A stretch of 64,000 nucleotides of DNA from Marivibrio sp040218065 (GTDB taxonomy: Bacteria > Pseudomonadota > Alphaproteobacteria > UBA8366 > Aestuariispiraceae), in NCBI RefSeq assembly GCF_040218065.1, contig NZ_JAVJQE010000010.1, positions 1 through 64,000 of the forward strand, written 5' to 3'. The notes below the pieces were generated by a model, which was not told where the DNA came from, did not search any database, and saw only the letters and a program-made list of their open reading frames with translations. This document shows, in pieces, positions 24,040-32,634 of this stretch (its first letter is position 1; every line of letters begins with the position of its first letter). The translations under genes were made by a program, and so were the position numbers.

Positions 24040-24912
24040 ATGCGGCTGAGCCCGCTCGATTTTTTTCTGGCCTTATCGGTGCCGGTCATCTGGGGGATGG
24101 GGTTCGTATTCGCCAAGGGGGCGATCGCGCATTTCCCGCCGATCCTGCTGATCGCGCTGCGCTTTACGGTCACTGCGCTGGTGCTGATCTGGTTCGTGAA
24201 GCCGCCCAAGGCGCTGTTCAAGCAGATCGCCCTGATCGCGCTGGTCTCGGCCACCATCCAATACTCCATGACCTTCACGGCGCTGCAGTATCTCGACGCG
24301 TCGACCGCCGGGATCGTGGTGCAGTTGGAGACCCCGCTTCTCGTCCTGATGGGCTGGGCGATCCTGGGGGACAAGCCGGGCCTGCGCAAACTGATGGGCA
24401 TCGCCGTCAGCTTCGCCGGCGTCGTGCTTATGACCGGCGACCCCAAGCTGCAGGCGGAGTGGTTCTGGCTCGCCGTCTTCATCGCCGGACTGGTGGTCTG
24501 GTCGGCGGGGCAGATCATGGTGCGCCGACTGGGCGAGGTCGGCGGCTTCACCCTGGTCGCCTGGGTCGCGGCCTTCGCCGCCCCGCAGCTGTTCGCCGCC
24601 AGCTGGCTGTTTGAGGAAGATCATATCCGCCTGATCGCAGAGGCCGATTGGACGATCTGGGCGACGGTGCTCTATCTCGGCGTGGTGATGACGGCGCTCG
24701 GCTACGGGCTCTGGTATCACCTGCTCGGCCGCTATCCGGTCAGCCAGGTCGGCCCCTTCCTGCTGCTGATCCCGGTCGCCACGCTGATCGGCGGGATCGT
24801 GATCCTCGGCGAGGAGGCCTCGTTCGAGGTGCTGCTGGGCGGCGCGGTGGTCGTCGCCGGCGTCGCCTTCATCCTGATCGAACGCCGCCGACCCATCCCG
24901 CCGCCGCCGTGA
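24040..24912 (+). CDS. EamA/DMT-family transporter
   Basis: The 290-residue protein has ten predicted helices in two EamA repeats. The first begins LSVPVIWGMGFVFAKGAI and the second includes WSAGQIMVRRLGEVGG and a late GYGLWYHLLGRYPVSQVGPFLLLIPV. Family members export amino acids, nucleobases or other metabolites across the inner membrane; the substrate is unknown. The gene stands alone, with about 100 bases before ribB, and ends in a proline-rich tail. Confidence 0.9.
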   Translation: MRLSPLDFFLALSVPVIWGMGFVFAKGAIAHFPPILLIALRFTVTALVLIWFVKPPKALFKQIALIALVSATIQYSMTFTALQYLDASTAGIVVQLETPLLVLMGWAILGDKPGLRKLMGIAVSFAGVVLMTGDPKLQAEWFWLAVFIAGLVVWSAGQIMVRRLGEVGGFTLVAWVAAFAAPQLFAASWLFEEDHIRLIAEADWTIWATVLYLGVVMTALGYGLWYHLLGRYPVSQVGPFLLLIPVATLIGGIVILGEEASFEVLLGGAVVVAGVAFILIERRRPIPPPP

Positions 24913-25010
24913 GGGGCTGCGGCCTCTGTAGGGCCGGCGGGGCTGGTCAAACCGGGGTCGTCCCCGTATATCACCGCCCGCGGACGGTATGAGAAAACAA
25001 GGCGCAGTTC

Positions 25011-26135
25011 ATGGCGAAGATGACCCTGGATCCGATCGAAAAGGCGGTGGCGGAGATCGCGGCCGGCCGGCCGGTCGTGGTGGTGGACGACGAGGATCGC
25101 GAGAACGAGGGCGATCTGATCATGGCGGCCGAAAAGGCGACGCCCGAATCCGTCGCTTTCATCGTTCGCCACACCAGCGGCATCCTGTGCACGCCGATCG
25201 AGGGCCGTCAGGCCAAGGCCCTCAACCTGCAGCCGATGGTGGCCGAGAACGACGCGCCGCTGTCGACCGCCTTCACCGTGTCGATCGACTATCGCCACGG
25301 GCTCACCACCGGCATTTCGGCCGAGGAGCGCTGCAACACCGTGCGCGCGCTCGCCAACCCGAATGTCGGCGCGGCCGATTTCGTGCGCCCCGGCCACATC
25401 TTTCCGCTGGTCGCCAAGGACGGCGGCGTTCTGATCCGCACCGGCCATACGGAGGCCGCGGTCGATCTGGCGAAGCTCGCCGGCTGCGCCCCCGCCGGGC
25501 TGATCTGCGAATTGGTGAATGACGACGGTTCGGTGAAGAAAGGCGCGGATCTTGAGAGCTTCGCGCGCGAGCACGATCTCGCGCTGGTCTCGATCGACGA
25601 CCTGATCGCCTATCGCCAGAAACGCGAGAAGCTGGTGGAGCGTCTCGACGAGCGCATGACGGACACCGCGATCGGCCCGATGCGCGCCATCACCTATTCG
25701 ACGCAGTACGATCAGGCCGAGCATGTGGCGCTCGTCTATGGCGACATCGAGGGGCGCGAGGACGTGCTGGTCCGCCTGCATGTCGAAAACGTGCTGCAGG
25801 ACGCCTTCGGCGGCGCCGACCGGCCGGTGATGGCGGCCCTGGATCGGATCCGCGAGGACGGCGCCGGCGTGCTCGTCTATCTGCGCCACGGCGCGGCCGG
25901 CGTCAGCGAAAGCCGCCGCGTCCAGGCGCTTGAGGCGGCGGCCGACGGCGAGGGCGCGGAAAGCGACGCCGCGCGCCGCGAACACTGGCGAGACGTCGGG
26001 CTCGGCGCGCAGATCCTTCGCGACTTGGGCCTTCGGAAAATCCGTGTGCTGGCCAGCCGCGAACGGCAATATGTCGGCCTCAGCGGCTTCGACATCGAAA
26101 TCACGGAGACCGCGATCTATCCGGGCGACGCCTGA
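25011..26135 (+). CDS. ribB: 3,4-dihydroxy-2-butanone 4-phosphate synthase with degenerate RibA-like C-terminus
   Basis: Residues 1-200 form a complete DHBP synthase: VVVVDDEDRENEGDLIMAAE, SGILCTPIEG, HGLTTGISAEERCNT and GGVLIRTGHTEAAVDLA. The remaining 170 residues resemble a GTP cyclohydrolase II domain (VALVYGDIEG, VLVRLHVENVLQDAFGG, GVLVYLRHGA), but the zinc-binding cysteines and the HSECLTGD signature are absent. Only the riboflavin-branch DHBP activity is expected. This RibB with a dead RibA extension is common in alphaproteobacteria. No FMN riboswitch is seen in the 98-base upstream gap. Confidence 0.94.
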   Translation: MAKMTLDPIEKAVAEIAAGRPVVVVDDEDRENEGDLIMAAEKATPESVAFIVRHTSGILCTPIEGRQAKALNLQPMVAENDAPLSTAFTVSIDYRHGLTTGISAEERCNTVRALANPNVGAADFVRPGHIFPLVAKDGGVLIRTGHTEAAVDLAKLAGCAPAGLICELVNDDGSVKKGADLESFAREHDLALVSIDDLIAYRQKREKLVERLDERMTDTAIGPMRAITYSTQYDQAEHVALVYGDIEGREDVLVRLHVENVLQDAFGGADRPVMAALDRIREDGAGVLVYLRHGAAGVSESRRVQALEAAADGEGAESDAARREHWRDVGLGAQILRDLGLRKIRVLASRERQYVGLSGFDIEITETAIYPGDA

Positions 26136-26163
26136 GTGCGACGCGCGATCGCAGGGGGAGAGG

Positions 26164-26889
26164 ATGAGCGCGGACCTCAGCCCGCAAGACCGGGAAAAGC
26201 AGGCCGTCGGCGCGGCCGCCGCCGCCCAGGTTGAGGACGGCATGACGCTCGGCCTCGGCACCGGCAGCACGGTCAAGTTCTTCGCCGAGGCGCTGGCCGC
26301 GCGGATCGCCGCCGAGGGGTTGAAGATTCGCGCGATTCCGACTTCCGCAGCCTCGATCGACCTGGCCCAGACATTCGACATTCCGCTGGTCGATTGGAGC
26401 GTGACCACCCGCCTCGATCTGTGCGTCGACGGGGCGGACGAGGTGGCGGGGGATCTCGCCATGATCAAGGGCGGCGGCGGCGCGTTGCTGTGGGAGAAGA
26501 TCGTGGCGAGCGCGGCGAGCCGGCGGCTCTACATCGCCGACGCCTCCAAGCTGGTCGGCCGGCTGGGCGCGTTTGCGCTGCCGGTCGAGGTGGTGCGTTT
26601 CGGCCATCAGGCGACGGCCGAGCGGCTGCGCACCTTCTGCCCGGATATCGCGTTGCGCGGCGGGCTTGACGATCCCTTCCTCACCGACAGCGGTCATTTC
26701 ATTTACGACTGCCGCTTCGGCGAGATCGCCGATCCCTCGGCGCTGCAGGACGGGCTGATCAAGATCCCGGGCGTCGTCGAGACGGGCCTTTTCGTCGGGA
26801 TGGTCGACGCCCTGATCGCCGTGCGCGACGGCGCGTCTGCGCAGATCGACGGGCCGGACCAGGTCTGGTGGGGAGGAATCGGCGTATGA
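26164..26889 (+). CDS. rpiA: Ribose-5-phosphate isomerase A
   Basis: The 241-residue protein has the RpiA segments GMTLGLGTGSTVKFF (phosphate loop), IPTSAASIDLA, LDLCVDGADEVA with the catalytic Asp, and MIKGGGGALLWEKIVA with Lys and Glu. It interconverts ribose 5-phosphate and ribulose 5-phosphate, the latter being the substrate of RibB upstream. The ATG follows AGGGGGAGAGG directly. The stop overlaps the PAS gene as ATGA. Confidence 0.97.
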   Translation: MSADLSPQDREKQAVGAAAAAQVEDGMTLGLGTGSTVKFFAEALAARIAAEGLKIRAIPTSAASIDLAQTFDIPLVDWSVTTRLDLCVDGADEVAGDLAMIKGGGGALLWEKIVASAASRRLYIADASKLVGRLGAFALPVEVVRFGHQATAERLRTFCPDIALRGGLDDPFLTDSGHFIYDCRFGEIADPSALQDGLIKIPGVVETGLFVGMVDALIAVRDGASAQIDGPDQVWWGGIGV

Positions 26890-27500
26890 CGGAGTTCGAC
26901 GCTCCGTCCTCGCCCGTGCCCGGCGGCGAGCTAGGGGATATCGCCTCCTATCACGAGGACGACGGACAAGGTTTTCAGCTCTTGCAGGACGCCAATATCC
27001 GCCGGTTCGCGGCCTACTGGGACGGGCTGCGCGGCGTCCGCTGGGCGCCGGCGCGCAAGGAGGTGGATCCGCTGGCCATCCCGTGGGCTCTGCCGCACGT
27101 CTTCATAGGCGACTACGAGGCCGACAGCGGGCAATTCCGCTATCGCGTCGCGGGACGCGAGATCGAAGCGGTGTTCGAGCGCTATCGCGGCTCGTCGTCG
27201 CTGAAGGGGGCGGCGCTCTCTGACATCCTGCCGGCGGAGCAGGCGGCCGTGGTCGCTCGCCGGTGGGGGCCGCTGGCGACGCGCGGTGCGATCGTCTACA
27301 TGCGCGGATGGGTCTATTACTCGGCCGGTCGCGCGGCGCGCGGAGAGCGGATCCTCTTGCCGCTCAGCGACGACGGGACGGCGGTCTCCGGCTTTTTGGG
27401 CTACACGCAATGCCGGTGGTCGTCGATGGCGGAGATCGCGGAGGCGCCGCACGTCGACATTTGGCGCCTGTCCAGCGGACGGCCGGAACCGACGCTCTGA
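26886..27500 (+). CDS. PAS-domain protein (PAS_5-like)
   Basis: The 204-residue soluble protein has an N-terminal acidic segment and then a single PAS-like domain. Residues about 35-185 (FAAYWDGLRG, LPHVFIGDYEADSGQFRYRVAGREI, RILLPLSDDG) match the PAS_5 group of small alphaproteobacterial PAS proteins. No output domain is present. It is translationally coupled to rpiA by ATGA overlap. Function is unknown; a ligand or redox sensor is the usual guess. Confidence 0.75.
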   Translation: MTEFDAPSSPVPGGELGDIASYHEDDGQGFQLLQDANIRRFAAYWDGLRGVRWAPARKEVDPLAIPWALPHVFIGDYEADSGQFRYRVAGREIEAVFERYRGSSSLKGAALSDILPAEQAAVVARRWGPLATRGAIVYMRGWVYYSAGRAARGERILLPLSDDGTAVSGFLGYTQCRWSSMAEIAEAPHVDIWRLSSGRPEPTL

Positions 27501-27550
27501 GCGGCGCTCTGTGCGGCGCCCCGCGCGCCTTCTGCCGAGGCGCGCATCTT

Positions 27551-27579
27551 TTGACAAATACCCCTATAACGCGAATAGT
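27551..27579 (+). promoter_or_regulatory. Sigma-70-like promoter before the methyltransferase gene
   Basis: A perfect TTGACA (27551-27556) is followed 17 bases later by AATAGT (27574-27579). The short leader of about 25 bases includes CAAGAGAG as ribosome site before the ATG at 27610. Confidence 0.5.
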
Positions 27580-27609
27580 GCTGCAAAATCACTTCAAGAG
27601 AGCGCCCGC

Positions 27610-28431
27610 ATGTCGGACGTCCGACGGTTCTACGACAAGCACCCGATCAATCTGGCTCAGATCCAGCGCGACATGCGCGAGACCTTGGGCGGCGATGAGG
27701 ACTGGACGCCGGACCAGCTCTGCCGTTTCGACAATGACCATTACGGCGGCGTCCACGCCGTCGACGCATTGATCGAGGCCGCCGGACTCGGACCGCAGGA
27801 TCGCGTGCTGGACATCGGATGCGGCGTCGGCGGTCCGCTGCGCCGGGTCGCGCATCGAACCGGATGCCGCGGCGTCGGCTTGGACCTGACGCCCAGCCGG
27901 ATCGACGCCGCACGCCGCTTGACCGCCGCGGTGGGGCTGCAGGACAGACTGACCTTCGTCGAAGGGGACGCGGTCGACTCGCCGCTGCCGGACGCGCAGT
28001 TTACGGCGGTGATCGGTCAGGAGGCTTGGTGCCACATCCCGGACAAGGCCGCCCTGCTGCGGGAGGCGCACCGGATGTTGGAGCCCGACGGTCGGATCGC
28101 TTTCACCGACATCGTGACCCGGGACGACCTCAGGGAGAACGTTCGAGCCCGCCTGCGGGAGGAGATGTGCCTGAATGCGCTCGCCTCGCGCGCCGATTAC
28201 GAGCGTTACTTGGCGGAGGCGGGCTTCGAGCCGATCCTCGTCGAGGATCTCTCAGCCGCGTGGACCGAGTTGCTGCGCGTGCGCTTGAAGATGTACGAAG
28301 GCTTGGCGGAGCGGGACGACGGCGGCGTCGCCGATCACGGCCGCTATCTGCCGGCCTATCGCTTCTTCGTGGGGCTCTTCGTCGACGGCGCGCTGGGCGG
28401 GGTTCGGATCGCGGCGACCCGCCGGCCTTGA
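27610..28431 (+). CDS. Class I SAM-dependent methyltransferase
   Basis: The 273-residue protein has the SAM-binding motif I RVLDIGCGVGGPLRRVA and an acidic VGLDLTPSRI. The core resembles sarcosine/dimethylglycine and sterol or quinone methyltransferases (GQEAWCHIPDKAALLREAHRMLEPDG in parts). The substrate is not determinable. The gene has its own promoter-like sequence and stands between the PAS gene and hisS. The N-terminal YDKHPINLAQI helix probably caps the substrate site. Confidence 0.85.
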   Translation: MSDVRRFYDKHPINLAQIQRDMRETLGGDEDWTPDQLCRFDNDHYGGVHAVDALIEAAGLGPQDRVLDIGCGVGGPLRRVAHRTGCRGVGLDLTPSRIDAARRLTAAVGLQDRLTFVEGDAVDSPLPDAQFTAVIGQEAWCHIPDKAALLREAHRMLEPDGRIAFTDIVTRDDLRENVRARLREEMCLNALASRADYERYLAEAGFEPILVEDLSAAWTELLRVRLKMYEGLAERDDGGVADHGRYLPAYRFFVGLFVDGALGGVRIAATRRP

Positions 28432-28501
28432 TCGCGCGCCGGCGCACGGCTATGCAGAGCGCGGATTTTCCGGTGTTTCCCTGCTGAGGCCGCGCCTTCC
28501 C

Positions 28502-29821
28502 ATGATTGAGAAACAGAAGCTGAAGCCGATCAGCGGCTTTCCCGAGTGGCTGCCCGAGATCCGGATGGTCGAGCAGGCCTGGATCGAGCGCATCCGCGGG
28601 GTGTTCGAAAGCTACGGCTTCGCGCCGATCGAGACCCGTTCGGTGGAGCCGGTCGAGGTGCTGCTGAAACAGGGCGACACCGACAAGGAGATCTACGCCC
28701 TGCGCCGGCTGTTGGAGGAGGAGGGCGCGGGCCGCGAGCCGGACTATGCGCTGCATTACGACCTGACGGTGCCGATGGCGCGCTATGTGGCGGCGAACCT
28801 CAACGACCTCACCTTCCCCTTCAAGCGCTATCAGATCCAGCGCGCCTGGCGCGGCGAGCGACCGCAGGAAGGCCGCTTTCGCGAATTCACCCAGTGCGAC
28901 ATCGACGTCGTCGACGTCCGCCCGATCCCGCTGCACTTCGACGCCGAAATGCCGGCGATCGTCTATGAGGTGATGCAGGCGCTCGACGTTGGGCCGACTG
29001 TCACGCGCCTCAACAACCGAAAAGTGCTGGAGGGCTTCTACAAGGCGCTGGGCGTCGCCGACGCGCATGAGGTGATCCGGATCGTCGACAAGCAGGACAA
29101 GATCGGGGCCGACGGCGTCTCGCGGATGCTGAGCGACGAGCTCGGTCTCGACGCCGCAACGATCGATCAGGTCCTGAAGCTCGCCGAGATTCAGGGGACC
29201 AAGGCCGACGTTGTCGATCGGGTGCGCGCGCTCGGCGTCACCGGCGAGCTGCTGGAGCAGGGGCTCGACGAGTTGCGCTTCGTCATGAAGGCGCTGGAGG
29301 ACTATCCGGAAGGCGCGTTCGTCGCCGACCTTTCCGTCGCCCGCGGGCTCGCCTACTACACCGGCACGGTCTATGAGGTGAAATTCGCCGACGATCCCGC
29401 TTTCCCGACCATTTGCGGCGGCGGCCGGTACGAGAACCTGGTGGGCTCGATGCTGAACAAGCACTTGCCGGGCATCGGGATTTCGATCGGGCTGACGCGC
29501 ATCTTCTCCAAGCTGGTGAAGGACGGGAAGATCGCCTCCGCCCGCAAGACGCCGAGCGAGGTGATGGTCTGCTGGCTGCCCGACGCGTCCTATGAGGAAA
29601 TCTGCGAGACCGCCGCCGCCCTGCGGCGCCGCGGGATCAAGACGGAGCAGTTCCACGAGCCGCGCAAGCTGAAGCAGCAGATCTCTTACGCCTCCGCCAA
29701 AGGCATCCCCTATATCTGGTTCCCCGCCGTCGGCGCGGACGGCCGGCATGAGGTGAAGGCGCTCGAGACCGGCGCGCAGGCCGAGGCCGATCCTGAGAGC
29801 TGGACGCCGGCGCGGGGTTAG
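28502..29821 (+). CDS. hisS: Histidyl-tRNA synthetase
   Basis: The 439-residue class II synthetase charges tRNA-His. Motif 2 is FKRYQIQRAWRGERPQEGRFREFTQCDID (seen in pieces). The HisA loop appears as SVARGLAYYTGTVYEV, and motif 3 as GIGISIGLTRI. A C-terminal anticodon domain starts near residue 345 (EVMVCWLPDASYEE). The long form resembles the actinobacterial and eukaryote-like HisRS type found in part of the Alphaproteobacteria. Confidence 0.96.
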   Translation: MIEKQKLKPISGFPEWLPEIRMVEQAWIERIRGVFESYGFAPIETRSVEPVEVLLKQGDTDKEIYALRRLLEEEGAGREPDYALHYDLTVPMARYVAANLNDLTFPFKRYQIQRAWRGERPQEGRFREFTQCDIDVVDVRPIPLHFDAEMPAIVYEVMQALDVGPTVTRLNNRKVLEGFYKALGVADAHEVIRIVDKQDKIGADGVSRMLSDELGLDAATIDQVLKLAEIQGTKADVVDRVRALGVTGELLEQGLDELRFVMKALEDYPEGAFVADLSVARGLAYYTGTVYEVKFADDPAFPTICGGGRYENLVGSMLNKHLPGIGISIGLTRIFSKLVKDGKIASARKTPSEVMVCWLPDASYEEICETAAALRRRGIKTEQFHEPRKLKQQISYASAKGIPYIWFPAVGADGRHEVKALETGAQAEADPESWTPARG

Positions 29822-29851
29822 AGCCCCTACGCTTTCACGGGCATCCCGTCA

Positions 29852-29870
29852 CCCCGGCCCCGTGCCGGGG
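29852..29870. repeat. 7-bp GC hairpin after hisS
   Basis: CCCCGGC and GCCGGGG flank a five-base loop in the 200-base gap between convergent hisS and the Mur ligase gene. It resembles a frequent alphaproteobacterial intergenic repeat. Without a T-run it is at best a weak terminator. Nothing else is recognised in the gap. Confidence 0.45.
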
Positions 29871-30021
29871 GAACGGCGGATCGCGACGGCGGCGCGGGTC
29901 GCTGGCGGGCCGGACCACGTCCGGCCTGACGTTGTGGAGCCGAGGACGGCGCAGCGTCCAGAGCTCAAGTGCGGGGCGCAAACGCCTCTCCCTCGACAGC
30001 GATAACCCAGACTCCCGCCGC

Positions 30022-31659
30022 TCACAGCGACAGCTTGCGCTCGTACAGATCCGGTAGGTCGTTCTCCAGCAGCACGACGTCGCCGGCCCGGCGGTTTTGC
30101 GCGAGCCAAGCCTGCGCTTCCGCGAAACTGGCGACGCGCAGAACTTCCGGGGTCTCCCCCGCCTCTTTCTTCTCGCGCGTGAAGCCCTCGATCAGCGGCT
30201 CGATCCGCTCCGGCGCGACGGCGATCAGCACGTCGATGTGGCGCGCCGCCCCCTCGCCGGCGCGGCGGTGCAGCACCTCGTGCGCCGCGCCCAACTCGAC
30301 CATGCCGGGCGTCACCAGAATCCCGCGTCCGCCGTGTTTCTTCTTCAGGAGCGCGACCGTCTCCACCGCCGCCTGGAAGCCGATCGGGTTGGAGTTGTAG
30401 GCGTCGTCGACCAGGACCGAGCCGTCGGCCTGCGGCTTCACCTCCAACCGGTGGGCGATCTGCGGCGCGGTCTTGAGCGCCAGCTTGGCGTCCTCCGGGC
30501 GCACGCCCATGACGCAGGCGGCTGCGAAGGCGATCGCCAGATTGACCGCGTGGTGGCTGCCGAACAGCGGCGCGGTCAGCTCATGCTCCGCGTCCTCCCA
30601 TTTCAGGCGTACGCGTACGCCCTCGGCCGTCTGCTCGCTCTCCAGGATCTGGAGCGCGCATTCGGCCTCCTCGCCGATGGTGACGTAGCGCTCGGGCTCC
30701 GCCTCCATCTTCTGCTTGGCGGGGCCGATCTCTTTCAGCGCGGTCGGCGCGATCACCCGACCGCCGCGGGCGATTGCGGCCTCCGCCAGCTCGAACTTGG
30801 TCTCGGCGACGGCCTCCAGCGTCTTGAAGCGCTCGTAGTGCGCGTGGCCGATCGCGGTGATGGCCGCGAAGTCAGGCGGCGCCAGCCGGCACAGACGCGC
30901 GATCGAACCGGGGCCGTACGCGCCCATTTCTGCGACGAAGAACTTATGATGCGGGCCCAGGCTTTCCCGTACGACGCGGGCGACGCCCATCGGCGTGTTG
31001 ACGCTGCCCGGCGTGATCAGCGTCGGCGCCACCGTCTCCAGCACATGCCCCAGAATGTGCTTCACCGATGTCTTCCCGAACGAGCCGGTGATGCCGATCA
31101 CGGTGGGGGAAAGGCGCGTCAGCTTGTCGTGCGCCTCCCGCCAGAACCGCCGTTGCACCGCCGCCTCCTGCGGGGCGAGGATCAGCACGGCGAGCGGCAG
31201 GGCGAAAGGGATCAGCTGAACCGGGACGAGCCACAGCCATACCGGCGCCGGCATCGCCGCGCAGACCGCGGCCGGGATCGCGGTCAGCGCGCCGGCCAAC
31301 AACAGGATGCGGCGCGCGCGCTGGGTCAGGGCCAGCTTCTTCTTGGCGGCTTTTCGCGGATCGGCCTCGACCGCCGCCTGACCGACGAAGAAGACGAGCG
31401 CGAAGGCGGTCGCGATCCAATGGCCGGAAATTCCGCCCGCCCCGTGGAGCAGCGGCGTCGCGAACCCGGCCAACGCCAGCGCGATCGTCACCCGCTTGTC
31501 GAAGGCCACGTTCTGCGCCAGCCAGCGAATGAAGCGCAGCCCGTCATATTCCTCCTGCTGGAAGACGTGCAGATAGGTGAGAAGCCGCTTGGCCGCGAAG
31601 ATCGCGAACCCGGCGAGCATCAGGATCGCCGGCAAGGTGATCGAGAGGAAATCGCTCAT
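30022..31659 (-). CDS. Membrane-anchored Mur ligase family protein (MurF-like)
   Basis: Of 545 residues, the first 165 or so are membrane-associated, with helices at about 5-22, 57-72, 80-95, 117-135 and 140-162. They replace the normal MurF N-terminal UDP-binding domain. The rest is a Mur ligase: P-loop GITGSFGKTSVKHIL (188-202), the AEMGAYGPGSIARL segment, a lysine-containing HYERFKTLEAVAETKFEL region, and a C-terminal VDDAYNSNPIGFQAA typical of MurF. The ATG overlaps the hydrolase stop (ATGA). Together with the divergent Ddl-like gene it suggests ATP-dependent amide-bond formation at the membrane. It is unlikely to be the housekeeping MurF, which normally sits in the division and cell wall cluster. 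Confidence 0.85.
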   Translation of the reverse strand: MSDFLSITLPAILMLAGFAIFAAKRLLTYLHVFQQEEYDGLRFIRWLAQNVAFDKRVTIALALAGFATPLLHGAGGISGHWIATAFALVFFVGQAAVEADPRKAAKKKLALTQRARRILLLAGALTAIPAAVCAAMPAPVWLWLVPVQLIPFALPLAVLILAPQEAAVQRRFWREAHDKLTRLSPTVIGITGSFGKTSVKHILGHVLETVAPTLITPGSVNTPMGVARVVRESLGPHHKFFVAEMGAYGPGSIARLCRLAPPDFAAITAIGHAHYERFKTLEAVAETKFELAEAAIARGGRVIAPTALKEIGPAKQKMEAEPERYVTIGEEAECALQILESEQTAEGVRVRLKWEDAEHELTAPLFGSHHAVNLAIAFAAACVMGVRPEDAKLALKTAPQIAHRLEVKPQADGSVLVDDAYNSNPIGFQAAVETVALLKKKHGGRGILVTPGMVELGAAHEVLHRRAGEGAARHIDVLIAVAPERIEPLIEGFTREKKEAGETPEVLRVASFAEAQAWLAQNRRAGDVVLLENDLPDLYERKLSL

Positions 31660-32462
31660 AGCTTGTCGAGAAACTCCTTGAGGCGGGTCAGCACCTGATG
31701 GCGCCCGTCGCCGAGGACGCTGTAATGGTCGAGGCCCGGCAGTTCGACGAAGCGCGCGTCGGCCATCAGCCGGGCGTAACGCGCGCCGTACTCCGCCGGC
31801 GTCTCCTGGTCGAGCGTTCCGTACAGCAGCAAGGCCGGATGATGCACGCGCTCGGCCTGCGCGCTCAGATCCTCCTGCACGACTTTCACGAAGATCGGGC
31901 GCATCGCGCCGGCGTTGCGGTAGTCGGCGCTGCCGAAGCGTTGCGCCAGCGCGCGCTTCGCCTCCTCGCCCCGCGCCAGCGCCCGCAGCACCTTGTAGCG
32001 CAGGCGTTTGGCGCCTCGCACCAAGCGTTCCAGCAGGCCGCGCTTGCGCTGCAGGCCGGCCCCGGCGATCAGGACGATCGCGTCGACCGCCTCCGGATGG
32101 CGGGCCGCCAATTGCACCGCGACCCGGCCGCCGAAGCTGTGCCCGATCCACACGCGCTTCGCCCCTTCGGCCCGCGGCAGGCCTTTCAGCCAATCGGCGA
32201 TCGCGTCGGCGTAGTCGGCCGTACCCCAATCGCCCTCCGGTCGGGGGGACGCGCCGAAGCCGGGGAAGTCGATCAGCCAATTGGCGGCGCGGCTGGAAAA
32301 ACTCTCCGCCAGCGGGGCCATCAAGCGATGGTCGACGCCCCAGCCATGCGCCCAAATGAGCTGCAGCGACGCCTCGGCGTCCGGCCGGCCGAGCCGGCGC
32401 ACGGCCATCTTGGCCCCGGGCAGGGCGACGGTTTCCATCTCAGGCGCGGCGGCTTCGCTCAT
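31656..32462 (-). CDS. Alpha/beta hydrolase
   Basis: The 268-residue alpha/beta hydrolase has an oxyanion-side LIWAHGWGVDHR, the nucleophile elbow VWIGHSFGGRVAVQLA with the serine in GHSFGG, an Asp-bearing LLLYGTLDQETP, and the catalytic His in LPGLDHYSVLG. The substrate is unknown. It is translationally coupled to the membrane Mur ligase and divergent from the Ddl-like ligase. It may hydrolyse or trim the product of those ligases. Confidence 0.87.
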   Translation of the reverse strand: MSEAAAPEMETVALPGAKMAVRRLGRPDAEASLQLIWAHGWGVDHRLMAPLAESFSSRAANWLIDFPGFGASPRPEGDWGTADYADAIADWLKGLPRAEGAKRVWIGHSFGGRVAVQLAARHPEAVDAIVLIAGAGLQRKRGLLERLVRGAKRLRYKVLRALARGEEAKRALAQRFGSADYRNAGAMRPIFVKVVQEDLSAQAERVHHPALLLYGTLDQETPAEYGARYARLMADARFVELPGLDHYSVLGDGRHQVLTRLKEFLDKL

Positions 32463-32634
32463 GACGGCGGCTTCGTACAGGGATTCGGATGCGGAATACA
32501 GCGTTTCCAGGCGGCGCGCGCCCGAGAAACGCCTTGGATCGGCGCCCGAATCGGCCTTGATTGGCGCTGAAAACGCGAGGCGGCGGACGGCCCCCCCCCG
32601 GGTCCGTCGAACGGCGGGGCGAAAAGGGTCGGTC

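Noticed and set aside
24913..25010. FMN riboswitch before ribB
   Set aside because: The gap is 98 bases and lacks the conserved RFN element segments.
28130..29749. Minus-strand open frame (539 codons) opposite hisS
   Set aside because: Fully antisense to a complete hisS and without recognisable domains.
30022..31659. Housekeeping murF
   Set aside because: The N-terminal UDP-binding domain is replaced by membrane helices and no division or cell wall cluster surrounds it.
32592..32600. Run of nine C residues as a phase-variation switch for the Ddl-like gene
   Set aside because: It lies outside the coding region and between promoters of unknown position; homopolymers of this length occur in GC-rich genomes without switching.
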